This document shows, piece by piece, positions 36,303 to 44,998 of a stretch of 64,000 nt of DNA. Positions within the stretch are counted from its first letter, which is position 1. Every line of letters begins with the position of its first letter. The stretch is taken from positions 1,054,001 through 1,118,000 of the forward strand of contig NZ_FNTZ01000001.1 in the NCBI RefSeq assembly GCF_900105555.1, given 5' to 3'. The stretch is from Pseudomonas coleopterorum (GTDB lineage: Bacteria > Pseudomonadota > Gammaproteobacteria > Pseudomonadales > Pseudomonadaceae). The position numbers and the translations under genes were made by a program. The notes below the pieces were generated by a model. The model was given only the letters and a program-made list of their open reading frames with translations, was not told the origin of the DNA and did no database searches.

Positions 36303-39188
36303 TCACTGGCAAGCTTCGCAATCCGGCTCGTCGATCGCGCAGGCTTTCGGCACAGGCGCCGGGCCAGCTGGAGCGGCCTGCATCGGCGCGCTGTCGCCAC
36401 CGCTGGATACGGCGTTGAGCTTGCTGGTGCTGATGGTCGACTTCTCGGTGCTGGTCGCGGCCAGGGCACGGAGGTAGTAGGTGGTTTTCAGACCACGGTA
36501 CCAGGCCATGCGGTAGGTCACGTCGAGCTTCTTGCCCGAAGCACCGGCGATGTACAGGTTCAGCGACTGGGCCTGGTCGATCCATTTCTGGCGACGGCTG
36601 GCGGCGTCGACGATCCACTTGGTGTCCACTTCGAAAGCGGTCGCGTAGAGGTCTTTCAACTCCTGCGGAATGCGTTCGATCTGCTGCACCGAGCCATCGT
36701 AGTACTTGAGGTCGTTGATCATGACCGAGTCCCACAGGCCGCGCTCTTTGAGGTCGCGAACCAGGTAGGGGTTGATCACGGTGAACTCGCCCGACAGGTT
36801 CGATTTCACGTACAGGTTCTGGTAGGTCGGTTCGATCGACTGCGAAACGCCAGTAATGTTGGCGATGGTCGCGGTCGGTGCGATGGCCATGATGTTCGAG
36901 TTGCGAATGCCTTTCTGCACGCGGGCACGGACCGGTGCCCAGTCCAGGGATTCGTTGAGGTCGACATCGATGTACTTCTGGCCACGGGCCTCGATCAGGA
37001 TCTGTTGCGAATCCAGCGGCAGGATGCCCTTGGACCACAGCGAACCTTGGAACGTCTCGTAGGCGCCGCGCTCGTCGGCCAGGTCGCAGGACGCCTGGAT
37101 GGCGTAGTAGCTGACCGCTTCCATCGACTTGTCGGCGAACTCGACCGCAGCATCGGAACCGTACGGGATGTGCTGTTTGTACAGCGCGTCCTGGAAGCCC
37201 ATGATGCCCAGGCCGACCGGACGGTGCTTGAAGTTGGAGTTGCGCGCCTGCGGCACCGAGTAGTAGTTGATGTCGATCACGTTGTCGAGCATGCGCACGG
37301 CGGTGTTGATGGTGCGCTCGAGCTTGGCGGTGTCCAGCTTGCCGTCGGTGATGTGGTTCGGCAGGTTGATCGAGCCCAGGTTGCAGACCGCGATCTCGTC
37401 CTTGTTGGTGTTCAGGGTGATCTCGGTGCACAGGTTCGAGCTGTGCACCACGCCGACGTGCTGTTGCGGCGAGCGCAGGTTGCACGGGTCCTTGAAGGTC
37501 AGCCATGGGTGACCGGTTTCGAACAGCATCGACAGCATCTTGCGCCACAGGTCTTTGGCCTGGACGGTCTTGAACACCTTGATCTTGTTGTACTCGGTCA
37601 GCGCTTCGTAGTACTCGTAGCGCTCTTCGAAGGCCTTGCCGGTCAGGTCGTGCAGGTCCGGGACTTCGTTGGGCGAGAACAGGGTCCACTTGCCGTCGTC
37701 GAAGACGCGCTTCATGAACAGGTCAGGGATCCAGTTGGCGGTGTTCATGTCGTGGGTACGACGGCGATCGTCACCGGTGTTCTTGCGCAGCTCGATGAAT
37801 TCTTCGATGTCCAGGTGCCAGGTTTCCAGGTACGCGCAGACCGCGCCCTTGCGCTTGCCGCCCTGGTTCACTGCAACCGCGGTGTCGTTGACCACTTTCA
37901 GGAACGGCACCACGCCTTGGGATTTACCATTGGTGCCCTTGATGTAGGAGCCCAGGGCGCGCACGGGGGTCCAGTCGTTGCCCAGGCCACCGGCGAATTT
38001 GGACAGCATGGCGTTGTCGTGGATCGCGCCGTAGATGCCCGACAGGTCGTCCGGAACGGTGGTCAGGTAGCAGCTCGACAGCTGCGGACGCAGGGTACCA
38101 GCGTTGAACAGGGTCGGAGTCGAGGCCATGTAGTCGAAGGACGACAACAGGTTGTAGAACTCGATCGCGCGGTCTTCCTTGTTCTTCTCTTCGATCGCCA
38201 GGCCCATGGCCACGCGCATGAAGAAGATCTGCGGCAGTTCGAAACGCACGCCATCCTTGTGGATGAAATAACGGTCGTACAGGGTCTGCAGACCCAGGTA
38301 GGTGAATTGCTGATCGCGCTCGTGGTTGATCGCCCGGCCCAGTTTTTCCAGGTCGAAGGTGGCCAGCACGGGGTTCAGCAGTTCGAACTCGATACCCTTG
38401 GCGATGTACGACGGCAGGGCCTTGGCGTACAGGTCGACCATCTCGTGGTGAGTGGCGCTGTCGGCCACTTCCAGGAAGCTCAGGCCTTCGGCGCGCAGGG
38501 TGTCCATCAGCAGACGGGCGGTGACGAACGAGTAGTTCGGCTCGCGCTCGACCAGGGTACGCGAGGTCATCACCAGGGCGGTATTGACATCGGTCAGGGC
38601 CACGCCGTCGTACAGGTTCTTCAGGGTTTCTTTCTGGATCAGACCGCCGTCGACTTCGGCCAGGCCTTCGCAGGCTTCGCTGATGATGGTGTTCAGGCGA
38701 CCCATGTCCAGCGGCGCCAGGCTGCCGTCAGCCTTGGTGATGCGAATGCTGGGGTGCGCTTCGACCGGTGCGTCGGCCGGGGTGCGGGTGGCGCGCTCCT
38801 TGGAGCGCTCGTTGCGGTAGATCACGTAGTCGCGGGCGACTTTCTGCTCGCCGGCACGCATCAGGGCCAGTTCGACCTGGTCCTGGATTTCCTCGATGTG
38901 GATGGTGCCACCCGATGGCATGCGACGCTTGAAAGTGGCAGTGACCTGTTCGGTCAGGCGCGCGACGGTGTCGTGGATGCGCGACGAGGCGGCAGCGTTG
39001 CCGCCTTCAACTGCAAGGAACGCCTTGGTGATGGCCACGGTGATCTTGTCGTCGGTGTAGCCGACCACGGTACCGTTGCGCTTGATCACGCGCAGTTGGC
39101 CTGGAGCGGTCGCGGCCAGATCCGGAGTGGCATCGGCGGCCTGCGGCGCTTTGGCCGGCGAGTTCTCGCGAGTTGTGTCGGTTTGCAT
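36303..39188 (-). CDS. nrdA: Ribonucleoside-diphosphate reductase, class Ia, alpha subunit
   Basis: A 961-residue enzyme making deoxyribonucleotides from NDPs. Two ATP-cone allosteric domains lie at residues ~33-125 and ~148-240, as in P. aeruginosa NrdA. Radical/redox cysteines are visible in SSCYLTT, NLCTEITLN and AVCNLGSINL, and the C-terminal redox pair in PDCEACQ. It needs the beta subunit NrdB, which is not found downstream here. The upstream region has tandem NrdR boxes and a DnaA box. Confidence 0.98.
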   Translation of the reverse strand: MQTDTTRENSPAKAPQAADATPDLAATAPGQLRVIKRNGTVVGYTDDKITVAITKAFLAVEGGNAAASSRIHDTVARLTEQVTATFKRRMPSGGTIHIEEIQDQVELALMRAGEQKVARDYVIYRNERSKERATRTPADAPVEAHPSIRITKADGSLAPLDMGRLNTIISEACEGLAEVDGGLIQKETLKNLYDGVALTDVNTALVMTSRTLVEREPNYSFVTARLLMDTLRAEGLSFLEVADSATHHEMVDLYAKALPSYIAKGIEFELLNPVLATFDLEKLGRAINHERDQQFTYLGLQTLYDRYFIHKDGVRFELPQIFFMRVAMGLAIEEKNKEDRAIEFYNLLSSFDYMASTPTLFNAGTLRPQLSSCYLTTVPDDLSGIYGAIHDNAMLSKFAGGLGNDWTPVRALGSYIKGTNGKSQGVVPFLKVVNDTAVAVNQGGKRKGAVCAYLETWHLDIEEFIELRKNTGDDRRRTHDMNTANWIPDLFMKRVFDDGKWTLFSPNEVPDLHDLTGKAFEERYEYYEALTEYNKIKVFKTVQAKDLWRKMLSMLFETGHPWLTFKDPCNLRSPQQHVGVVHSSNLCTEITLNTNKDEIAVCNLGSINLPNHITDGKLDTAKLERTINTAVRMLDNVIDINYYSVPQARNSNFKHRPVGLGIMGFQDALYKQHIPYGSDAAVEFADKSMEAVSYYAIQASCDLADERGAYETFQGSLWSKGILPLDSQQILIEARGQKYIDVDLNESLDWAPVRARVQKGIRNSNIMAIAPTATIANITGVSQSIEPTYQNLYVKSNLSGEFTVINPYLVRDLKERGLWDSVMINDLKYYDGSVQQIERIPQELKDLYATAFEVDTKWIVDAASRRQKWIDQAQSLNLYIAGASGKKLDVTYRMAWYRGLKTTYYLRALAATSTEKSTISTSKLNAVSSGGDSAPMQAAPAGPAPVPKACAIDEPDCEACQ

Positions 39189-39422
39189 GGGGTGAGTATC
39201 TCCACGTTCAAAAGTTTGAGCGGACGCCAGTCATTGGGTCCGTCACCAAAAAGCTGTAAGCGGAAGGCCTGAGCCTTCAACGCTTGGGTGTAGGAAAGAG
39301 CTGAAAATGCGGCCGTCCGCAGGCAGCGGTAGGCGGGGAATTCTTTAGTGCAAAACACGGGAAAAGCACACTGCAGGGGCTTGAGTTCGGCCTTTGACTT
39401 ATGCTTGGCTTTTTACGGCCAA

Positions 39423-39438
39423 ACCCTACATGTAGTGG
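39423..39438. promoter_or_regulatory. NrdR box 1 upstream of nrdA
   Basis: On the nrdA strand the 16-mer reads CCACTACATGTAGGGT, matching 12 of 16 positions of the NrdR consensus ACACwATATATwGwGT and containing a perfect 10-bp palindrome CTACATGTAG. NrdR represses ribonucleotide reductase genes in response to dATP. Confidence 0.75.
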
Positions 39439-39453
39439 TTTGCGCAGATCGGG

Positions 39454-39469
39454 ATACAAGATAATGCGG
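39454..39469. promoter_or_regulatory. NrdR box 2 upstream of nrdA
   Basis: On the nrdA strand the 16-mer reads CCGCATTATCTTGTAT (11 of 16 consensus positions). It begins exactly 31 bases from box 1, i.e. three helical turns, the spacing known for paired NrdR boxes. Confidence 0.65.
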
Positions 39470-39496
39470 TATTGAGGCTATTGCAAGGCGCCCAGC

Positions 39497-39505
39497 TGTG
39501 GATAA
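39497..39505. promoter_or_regulatory. DnaA box upstream of nrdA
   Basis: TGTGGATAA is the exact complement of the consensus DnaA box TTATCCACA. It lies ~310 bases upstream of the nrdA start. DnaA sites also control nrdAB in E. coli, linking dNTP supply to replication. Apart from this and the NrdR boxes, the 39189-39693 gap shows no gene. Confidence 0.7.
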
Positions 39506-39693
39506 GTTGTGGGTATTTTGTGTGTGTCGCCAGCAGACCCTTGCAGGCCAAGAGGGGAGCGGCCTGAACCGTTTGTCACCTGAACTTGCCGACGTCTGCC
39601 GACACCAAGCCTTGTGAAAGCGTGAATTTTTGTGTCGTCTATCTGGACTTCTTCGCGTCAGCCGCCAAGAGCGCCGCACTGTCACTGGAACCC

Positions 39694-40362
39694 ATGAACC
39701 TTCATCAAAGCCCCTATCGCGACCTCCTTACCGGCCTTGCCGCCGACGACGATCCACGCGTCGCCGTGGCGCTCCCGGCGCTGCTGCAGAAGCGCGTGCT
39801 CGATCAACTGCTGACGCGCATCTATGGCGCGGCCATGCTCGACGAGCACAAACCGGTGCTGGTCTCGCAGTGGTCCAAGTACTACTTCATGCACTGGTTA
39901 CCGGCGATGCTGGTCAGCCAGCTGGCGCATGGCTGGGATCTGCCGTTGCTGCTGCGCGAGACCGGGTTGATCCTCGACGAGCGGGGCGTGCCGTTGGCCG
40001 TGCGGTTTTTCGAGGCGGGGGAAGAGGGTGATGCGCAGGCGTCGCTGGAGCCGTGGATCGCCAGCAACCTGCGGCCATTCATCGATGCCTTGAGCCAATA
40101 CGGTGAGGTGCCGCCCGCGGTGCTGTGGGGCAACGCGGGGGATTATCTGGAGAGCAGCGTGCGCCGGTTGCAGCAGATGGGCCTGCGCAACCTGGCGCCC
40201 GCCGAGGGCTTGATGAGCCAACGCAAGCTGGCCGACGGACGTGCCAATCCGCTGTACCAGCCGGTGCGCTACCTGGGTGACGGGCGCCGCGAGCGACGCC
40301 ACTGCTGCCTGGCCCGGCAGGTCACCGACGTGCCGCCCTGCGAACACTGTCCGCTGGGCTAG
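39694..40362 (+). CDS. FhuF-type siderophore-iron reductase
   Basis: A 222-residue protein with the FhuF layout: a helical N-terminal part and a C-terminal [2Fe-2S] site with the unusual CC-x10-C-x2-C pattern (HCCLARQ ... PPCEHCPLG) in the last ~20 residues. FhuF proteins reduce Fe(III)-siderophores in the cytoplasm to release iron. I chose the ATG at 39694 (MNLHQSPYRD) as family members start near this point; the frame is open 36 codons further upstream. Divergent from nrdA, convergent with the TcB gene 12 bases away. Confidence 0.85.
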   Translation: MNLHQSPYRDLLTGLAADDDPRVAVALPALLQKRVLDQLLTRIYGAAMLDEHKPVLVSQWSKYYFMHWLPAMLVSQLAHGWDLPLLLRETGLILDERGVPLAVRFFEAGEEGDAQASLEPWIASNLRPFIDALSQYGEVPPAVLWGNAGDYLESSVRRLQQMGLRNLAPAEGLMSQRKLADGRANPLYQPVRYLGDGRRERRHCCLARQVTDVPPCEHCPLG

Positions 40363-40374
40363 CGCCCGTCAGGA

Positions 40375-43300
40375 TCACGCGTTTGCGGCGCGCATGGCCA
40401 GCACCTCCTCGGCGGTGTCGTTTTCGTCCTCGCTGATGCTGTACCAAGGCGCGTACCGCTGGCGGCGCAGCCAACCGGCGGCGGTCCAGGTCTCGGTCGG
40501 TCTGCCTAGCGCGTCGTAGAACTGCAGGTCGTGATAGCCGTGCTCGGCACCGCGCTGGCTGTCGTCATTGATGTAACGGTCGCTGTTGGCGAAGTAGGGG
40601 CGATAGACCCGGATCACTTGACCCTTGGTGTCATGCTCCACTCGTTCGCTGACTCGCCAGCGAGGATCGGCCTGGATCTCCCCCGGCATCAATGCACCGT
40701 CCTCATCAACCTGATAGGCCAAGCCGGGTTCGACCCGCTGTTTGCTTTGCAGGCTTCGCCCGAAGCCATCGAAGCTGTCGATGCTCATGCGCACCTGACG
40801 TTCGGGGTCCCCTGGGTAGCGGTCTGCCTGAAACATGGCGACCCGCACAGGCTGTCGAGACTGAGTGACCAGCGGTGTCAAAGTCTCCGCGCTTTCGGCG
40901 TCCAGCAGCCCCAGATGCCATTGGTACCGCGCGCTGGCACGCAAGCGACCGTTGAGGGTCACCCGTCCCGCATTGACCTGCTGGGCAATCGCGAATTCAT
41001 CGGCCACACCCTCGGCGGATGGTTCGCCCATCCAGGAATCGCTTTCATAGACATAGGCGCTGGCCCAATCGCCGAGTCCGGCAGCGTCATCGGCGATGGC
41101 TTCGGCGATGCTCCCGGCCATCGTCTGGCCGTTCAGGGGCGCGAAGCCTACGGGCTCACCCATTTCGGTACCATGGAAGCTGCTCAAGGACAACCGCCCG
41201 AACGCATCGTAGCTAGCCTGCTGCTGGTTATCGTTGGGATCTGTGATCTGCACCGGTTGCAGTGAGCGGTAGTCGTACACCGCCTGGGTAGTGCAGCCAT
41301 CGGCGGCAATCACCTTGATCGGTAGACACTGGTAGCGGTCGTACTCCACTCGCGTTTCACCCACTGCCGGCGACTGCCGATAAGCCAGGACCTTGTAAAA
41401 GGCCTCGGCGCCTCCGTAGGTCGCATAGCCCGAACGCACCGACCACAGCACACGCGAAGGTTCTGCGGGCAGAAAAGCGGGCATGCGTGTGTAGCCCAGT
41501 TCGATGAGCTTGGCGTCCAGGGTAGCCGGTTCCAATACATCGGCATAGGCTTGCAGAGCGGTGTCATCCAGCTCTGCGGTCTCGCTGAAATCGGCCAGCG
41601 CAAGGAAGTTCGCGGTGCCCTCCGCGCAGCCTTGATACCGTTGCAGAGCCAGTGCGGTCAGCGTGCGCGGTGCCGTGGCGCCCAGAAGGCCATCGTTGGC
41701 CAGGAGGGCTTCATAGCTCAATTGGTCCAGCCTCACCTCAGCCTTTGACAGCGACCAGGCGTTGGCCCTCGTCTGATAGGGCAGGCCCAGGCGCCAATAC
41801 TGCGGATCGACGGTCAGGTGGATGGCCTGTGCACGGCTTTCGCTGAAGTAGAACCGGTGTTGAGCCGGATCGAACGCGTCGCGCCACCAGGTCTGCTCGT
41901 GCTCATCGCTATAAGGCGGTGTGTCGATTTCATGCTTGCGGCGGGCGTAGGCAATCGTTACCGCATGGGTAACCGCGCCATAGCGGTCGGCGCGCAACTG
42001 CACGCTGTGGTTGCACTGCGGATCGTCCATCAGACGCTCGTACTGATAGACCAAGGTCTCCAGTGTCATGGGCAACAGCACCGCATGGCGCTGGTGCTCG
42101 CTGCTGGGTTGCAGCAGACGCACGCCCAGGCGGACCTGCTGCACGCTATAAGGCAAAGCGTCGCGAGCGTCGCCATCGAATCCGAAGACTTCGCTGCGCA
42201 GCATCTGCCCGCTGAGCGCCCGCGCCACTTCCTGCCGCAATGAGCGGTCGATGTCGGGCAGCGCAGTGTCCTCACCGCTCGCCTCGTCATGCCGCAGCAG
42301 CAGGGTCGGCCCCAATACGCGTGCCTGACTGTCGCTGGCGTTGGTTTGCTCCAGGACTTCGTCGATGGACCGTCCGGTGTGGTACCAGGTCTTGGTCAGC
42401 AGAGGTGGGGAATGGGGTGTTTCACTGGCCACGTCCGCCGCGGTGTCGGTTGCCAGCACCAGGCCGAAGCCGCGCATTTCCCGTTCCTGGCCATCGTAAT
42501 AGCCGCTACGGTATTGCAGGCGTTGAGTAAGCGTATTGCCGGTGATTTCATCGTGCTGGACCTGGCGCACCACTACATGCACGGGAAACGGCAGCCCACA
42601 CACCGCGGACTCGCCACGGGCCAGCTTCTCGGTTTTTTCTTCCAGCCACTCCAGCGCCGAACTGCGGTAGAAGGCTTGGGTTGCAGCGCCCATGTTGTTG
42701 TTGGAGGCGGCCAGCAGGTAAGGCTTGCAGCCGTCATTGAAGTCCAGCCGCCAGTGCTCCCCGGCCCGATGCGGGATGCTGATCACCAGGCTGCTGCAGC
42801 CCAGACCCTGCAGGTCGGCCACGCTGACCTGCCAGGTGTTGTCGTAACGTCGGCCTTCCGGCCAGGCCTGCAGCACCGGCGCATCCAGACCGTTGCCACC
42901 TTGGTTGATAAAGATCCGGGCGTGTTCGCTGTCCAGGTAGATCAGGTCGGCCGCGCCGGAACCATCGAGGTCGGCCAGGCGGATGCAGGACGCGTCGAAC
43001 TCGTCATGGGTAAAAGGCAAACTGGCCAGCTTGAAGCTCTTGCCGAACACGCCGCGGCCAAGATTGGGCCAGCAGCGCAGTTCGTTGTGCCGAATGCGGA
43101 TCAGGTGCTGCTGACCACTGCCCAGCACGTCGCTGAAGGCCACCAGTTCGTGTCGACTGTCGCTGGGCAGCGGCAGCGCGTCTTCGTCGTGTAGCACCTC
43201 GCAAGCCCGTTCGAAGCCATTTTCACGCCCACTGGCATACAGCCTGACGCTGCGGCTGCCGATCATGGCCAGGTCATGCAGACCCTCGCCCATCAAGTCA

Positions 43301-44811
43301 GCCAGCTGTCCCTGGGGGTTGAAGAACTCCAGCGGGAAGGCATTGAAGGGGGTGAAGCCGGACCAGCTGCGATCGGGATCCAGGCTGAAGAAGCCGCTGA
43401 AGCCTGGCTGCGCCATGATCCAGTCCAGGCGACCGTCGCCGGTCAGGTCGCTGAGGAACTGGCGCAGCGGTTTGCGGCTGTCGGCCAAGGGTTGCGCGGG
43501 CAACTGTTTCCAGGGCCCGTAGGTTACGGCATCGGGGTCGCCCTCGGTAAAATCGCGCATCGGCTCGCGGTAGCGCCAGGCGTTGTCCTCGCGGTACAGC
43601 ACGCCGGCCAGCCCTTCGCCATAAAGATCGACCAGTTGGTAGGTCTGGCCGTCATCCAGGCCCGGCATCTGCTCGAATCGATGATACTGGCGACGAGCGA
43701 GATCGAAGTGTTCGTAGCGAAACTCCAGCGGCGGCAGTTCGTGCAGCTCTTCACCTTCGCAGGCCTGGCTGATGGCCGCCGTGAGCAGGCTGTAACCCTG
43801 GCACTGACCGTATTCCAGCCACAGCCGATTGACCAGCACGGGGGCGCTGCCCAATTCGTCGAAATGATGGAACATCAGCACCTGTTGACAGCGGCGCAGC
43901 GTGCGCACCTCGAAGCCGTAGGCAAAGCTTGCGACAGGGTCGGGTCGTACCGGCCAGGACTGGCTGGCGACGTAGGCGGGGATTGCAGCCTGCTCCATGG
44001 ACCGTTCGCCATAGTCCAGTACCAGGTCGAAGTGCCAGTGTTGCGGCAAGCTCGCCTCGTCCCACAGGTACAGCGGCGCGTGGGCGGTGAGATTGCCGTA
44101 GCGTACCCGTGTCAGGTAGCGCTGAGTGCTGTGATCCCGGTCGTCGTCGGCTGGCAAGTTGCGGCTATCTTCGCACCGATACTCGTAAAGCAGGTGTTCC
44201 CCGGTGAACGATACCGATTCTTCAAGAAGCCATTCGGCCACCTTGTGCGGCGCATCGACGGGAAACAGTTTGGCGCTGTCGCGTTTGCCGTACAGATGCA
44301 AGCTGCCATCTGCACCGTGCACCAGCCAGAAGCCTGTATCGGTATCGCTCGATTGCCAGTACTCGATGCGGGCGAAACTGCCCTCGATTCGAGGGAAGTG
44401 CCGGGTGACCTTATAGCTGACGCTCAGTGCCTGGCCGCGAAAGCGATCGACTTGGGTGCTGACGATAGCACCCTGCGCATTGCGCTCGGGCAGCAGGACA
44501 TCACCGCCTGGGCCGACGATTTCATCGTCGCAGGTGTAGGCCGGGGTGCCCTTCTGGGTGCGTCGTGTGATTGCATCGCGGCTCAGGTTCCAACCCATGC
44601 CGCACAGGCCGTTGCCGGCTGCGCTGCTATAGCTCAGGCCCAGTTGCGGCGCACTGCCGCGCCCGGCGGAGAGGGGCAGAGGGATCTGGAAGGTGGCCGC
44701 ACCGCTGGCGCCCACGGCGCCCCAGCCCTTGCCGATGCTTTGAATGGCGCCGCCGCCTTTGGGCAGCGACGGCGGATTGATGGCCAATGAGTTGTCTTGT
44801 GGTGTAGTCAT
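40375..44811 (-). CDS. Tc toxin subunit B (TcaC/TcdB2-like, SpvB N-domain)
   Basis: A 1478-residue TcB component. Residues ~10-320 form the SpvB-like domain (LPKGGGAIQSIGKGWGAVGA, then SAGRGSAPQLGLSYSSAAGN, GMGWNLSRDAITRRT). The middle has an FG-GAP/beta-propeller section (repeated GDGRLDW / DLDGSGAADLIYLD at ~540-690) that docks on TcA, followed by the TcB mid domains and start of the RHS shell (YDYRSLQPVQITDPNDNQQ near ~1250). With TcC it forms the cocoon that encloses the toxin effector. ATG 44811 gives the canonical N-terminus; upstream frame is open for 77 codons. Length is normal (TcB ~1480). Last gene of the Tc locus. Confidence 0.93.
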   Translation of the reverse strand: MTTPQDNSLAINPPSLPKGGGAIQSIGKGWGAVGASGAATFQIPLPLSAGRGSAPQLGLSYSSAAGNGLCGMGWNLSRDAITRRTQKGTPAYTCDDEIVGPGGDVLLPERNAQGAIVSTQVDRFRGQALSVSYKVTRHFPRIEGSFARIEYWQSSDTDTGFWLVHGADGSLHLYGKRDSAKLFPVDAPHKVAEWLLEESVSFTGEHLLYEYRCEDSRNLPADDDRDHSTQRYLTRVRYGNLTAHAPLYLWDEASLPQHWHFDLVLDYGERSMEQAAIPAYVASQSWPVRPDPVASFAYGFEVRTLRRCQQVLMFHHFDELGSAPVLVNRLWLEYGQCQGYSLLTAAISQACEGEELHELPPLEFRYEHFDLARRQYHRFEQMPGLDDGQTYQLVDLYGEGLAGVLYREDNAWRYREPMRDFTEGDPDAVTYGPWKQLPAQPLADSRKPLRQFLSDLTGDGRLDWIMAQPGFSGFFSLDPDRSWSGFTPFNAFPLEFFNPQGQLADLMGEGLHDLAMIGSRSVRLYASGRENGFERACEVLHDEDALPLPSDSRHELVAFSDVLGSGQQHLIRIRHNELRCWPNLGRGVFGKSFKLASLPFTHDEFDASCIRLADLDGSGAADLIYLDSEHARIFINQGGNGLDAPVLQAWPEGRRYDNTWQVSVADLQGLGCSSLVISIPHRAGEHWRLDFNDGCKPYLLAASNNNMGAATQAFYRSSALEWLEEKTEKLARGESAVCGLPFPVHVVVRQVQHDEITGNTLTQRLQYRSGYYDGQEREMRGFGLVLATDTAADVASETPHSPPLLTKTWYHTGRSIDEVLEQTNASDSQARVLGPTLLLRHDEASGEDTALPDIDRSLRQEVARALSGQMLRSEVFGFDGDARDALPYSVQQVRLGVRLLQPSSEHQRHAVLLPMTLETLVYQYERLMDDPQCNHSVQLRADRYGAVTHAVTIAYARRKHEIDTPPYSDEHEQTWWRDAFDPAQHRFYFSESRAQAIHLTVDPQYWRLGLPYQTRANAWSLSKAEVRLDQLSYEALLANDGLLGATAPRTLTALALQRYQGCAEGTANFLALADFSETAELDDTALQAYADVLEPATLDAKLIELGYTRMPAFLPAEPSRVLWSVRSGYATYGGAEAFYKVLAYRQSPAVGETRVEYDRYQCLPIKVIAADGCTTQAVYDYRSLQPVQITDPNDNQQQASYDAFGRLSLSSFHGTEMGEPVGFAPLNGQTMAGSIAEAIADDAAGLGDWASAYVYESDSWMGEPSAEGVADEFAIAQQVNAGRVTLNGRLRASARYQWHLGLLDAESAETLTPLVTQSRQPVRVAMFQADRYPGDPERQVRMSIDSFDGFGRSLQSKQRVEPGLAYQVDEDGALMPGEIQADPRWRVSERVEHDTKGQVIRVYRPYFANSDRYINDDSQRGAEHGYHDLQFYDALGRPTETWTAAGWLRRQRYAPWYSISEDENDTAEEVLAMRAANA

Positions 44812-44870
44812 GAATGGGTATCGCCAAAGAGTGAACAGGAGCGAAGTTTCAGTCGCGTAGAAGGCAACCG

Positions 44871-44906
44871 GGTATCCTCGCAAGTGATAGCTAGGCAAGT
44901 GCGTGA
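44871..44906. promoter_or_regulatory. Conserved upstream element, copy 1 (before the TcB gene)
   Basis: GGTATCC-N4-AAGTGATAG-N-TAGGCAAG (plus-strand view), followed by GTGCGTG, lies 60-95 bases upstream of the TcB start codon. The same 29-bp pattern occurs at 57223-57251 upstream of the first TcA-N gene, with 24 of 29 bases identical. It is either a shared regulatory site or a remnant of duplicated leader DNA. The rest of the 44812-44998 gap shows only a degenerate REP-like stem. Confidence 0.55.
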
Positions 44907-44998
44907 TGGTGTGCAGGCAGGGCCTGCGCACCCGCTCCCGATACTGTGGAAGCGGGGCGGGCGGCAGGCTTTTTCGCGAGCACACCGCCATGCCTGCC

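Noticed and set aside
37005..39272. 755-codon open frame on the strand opposite nrdA
   Set aside because: Antisense shadow of a GC-rich gene; composition is rich in Val, Gln, His and Arg with no domain character, while nrdA is certain.
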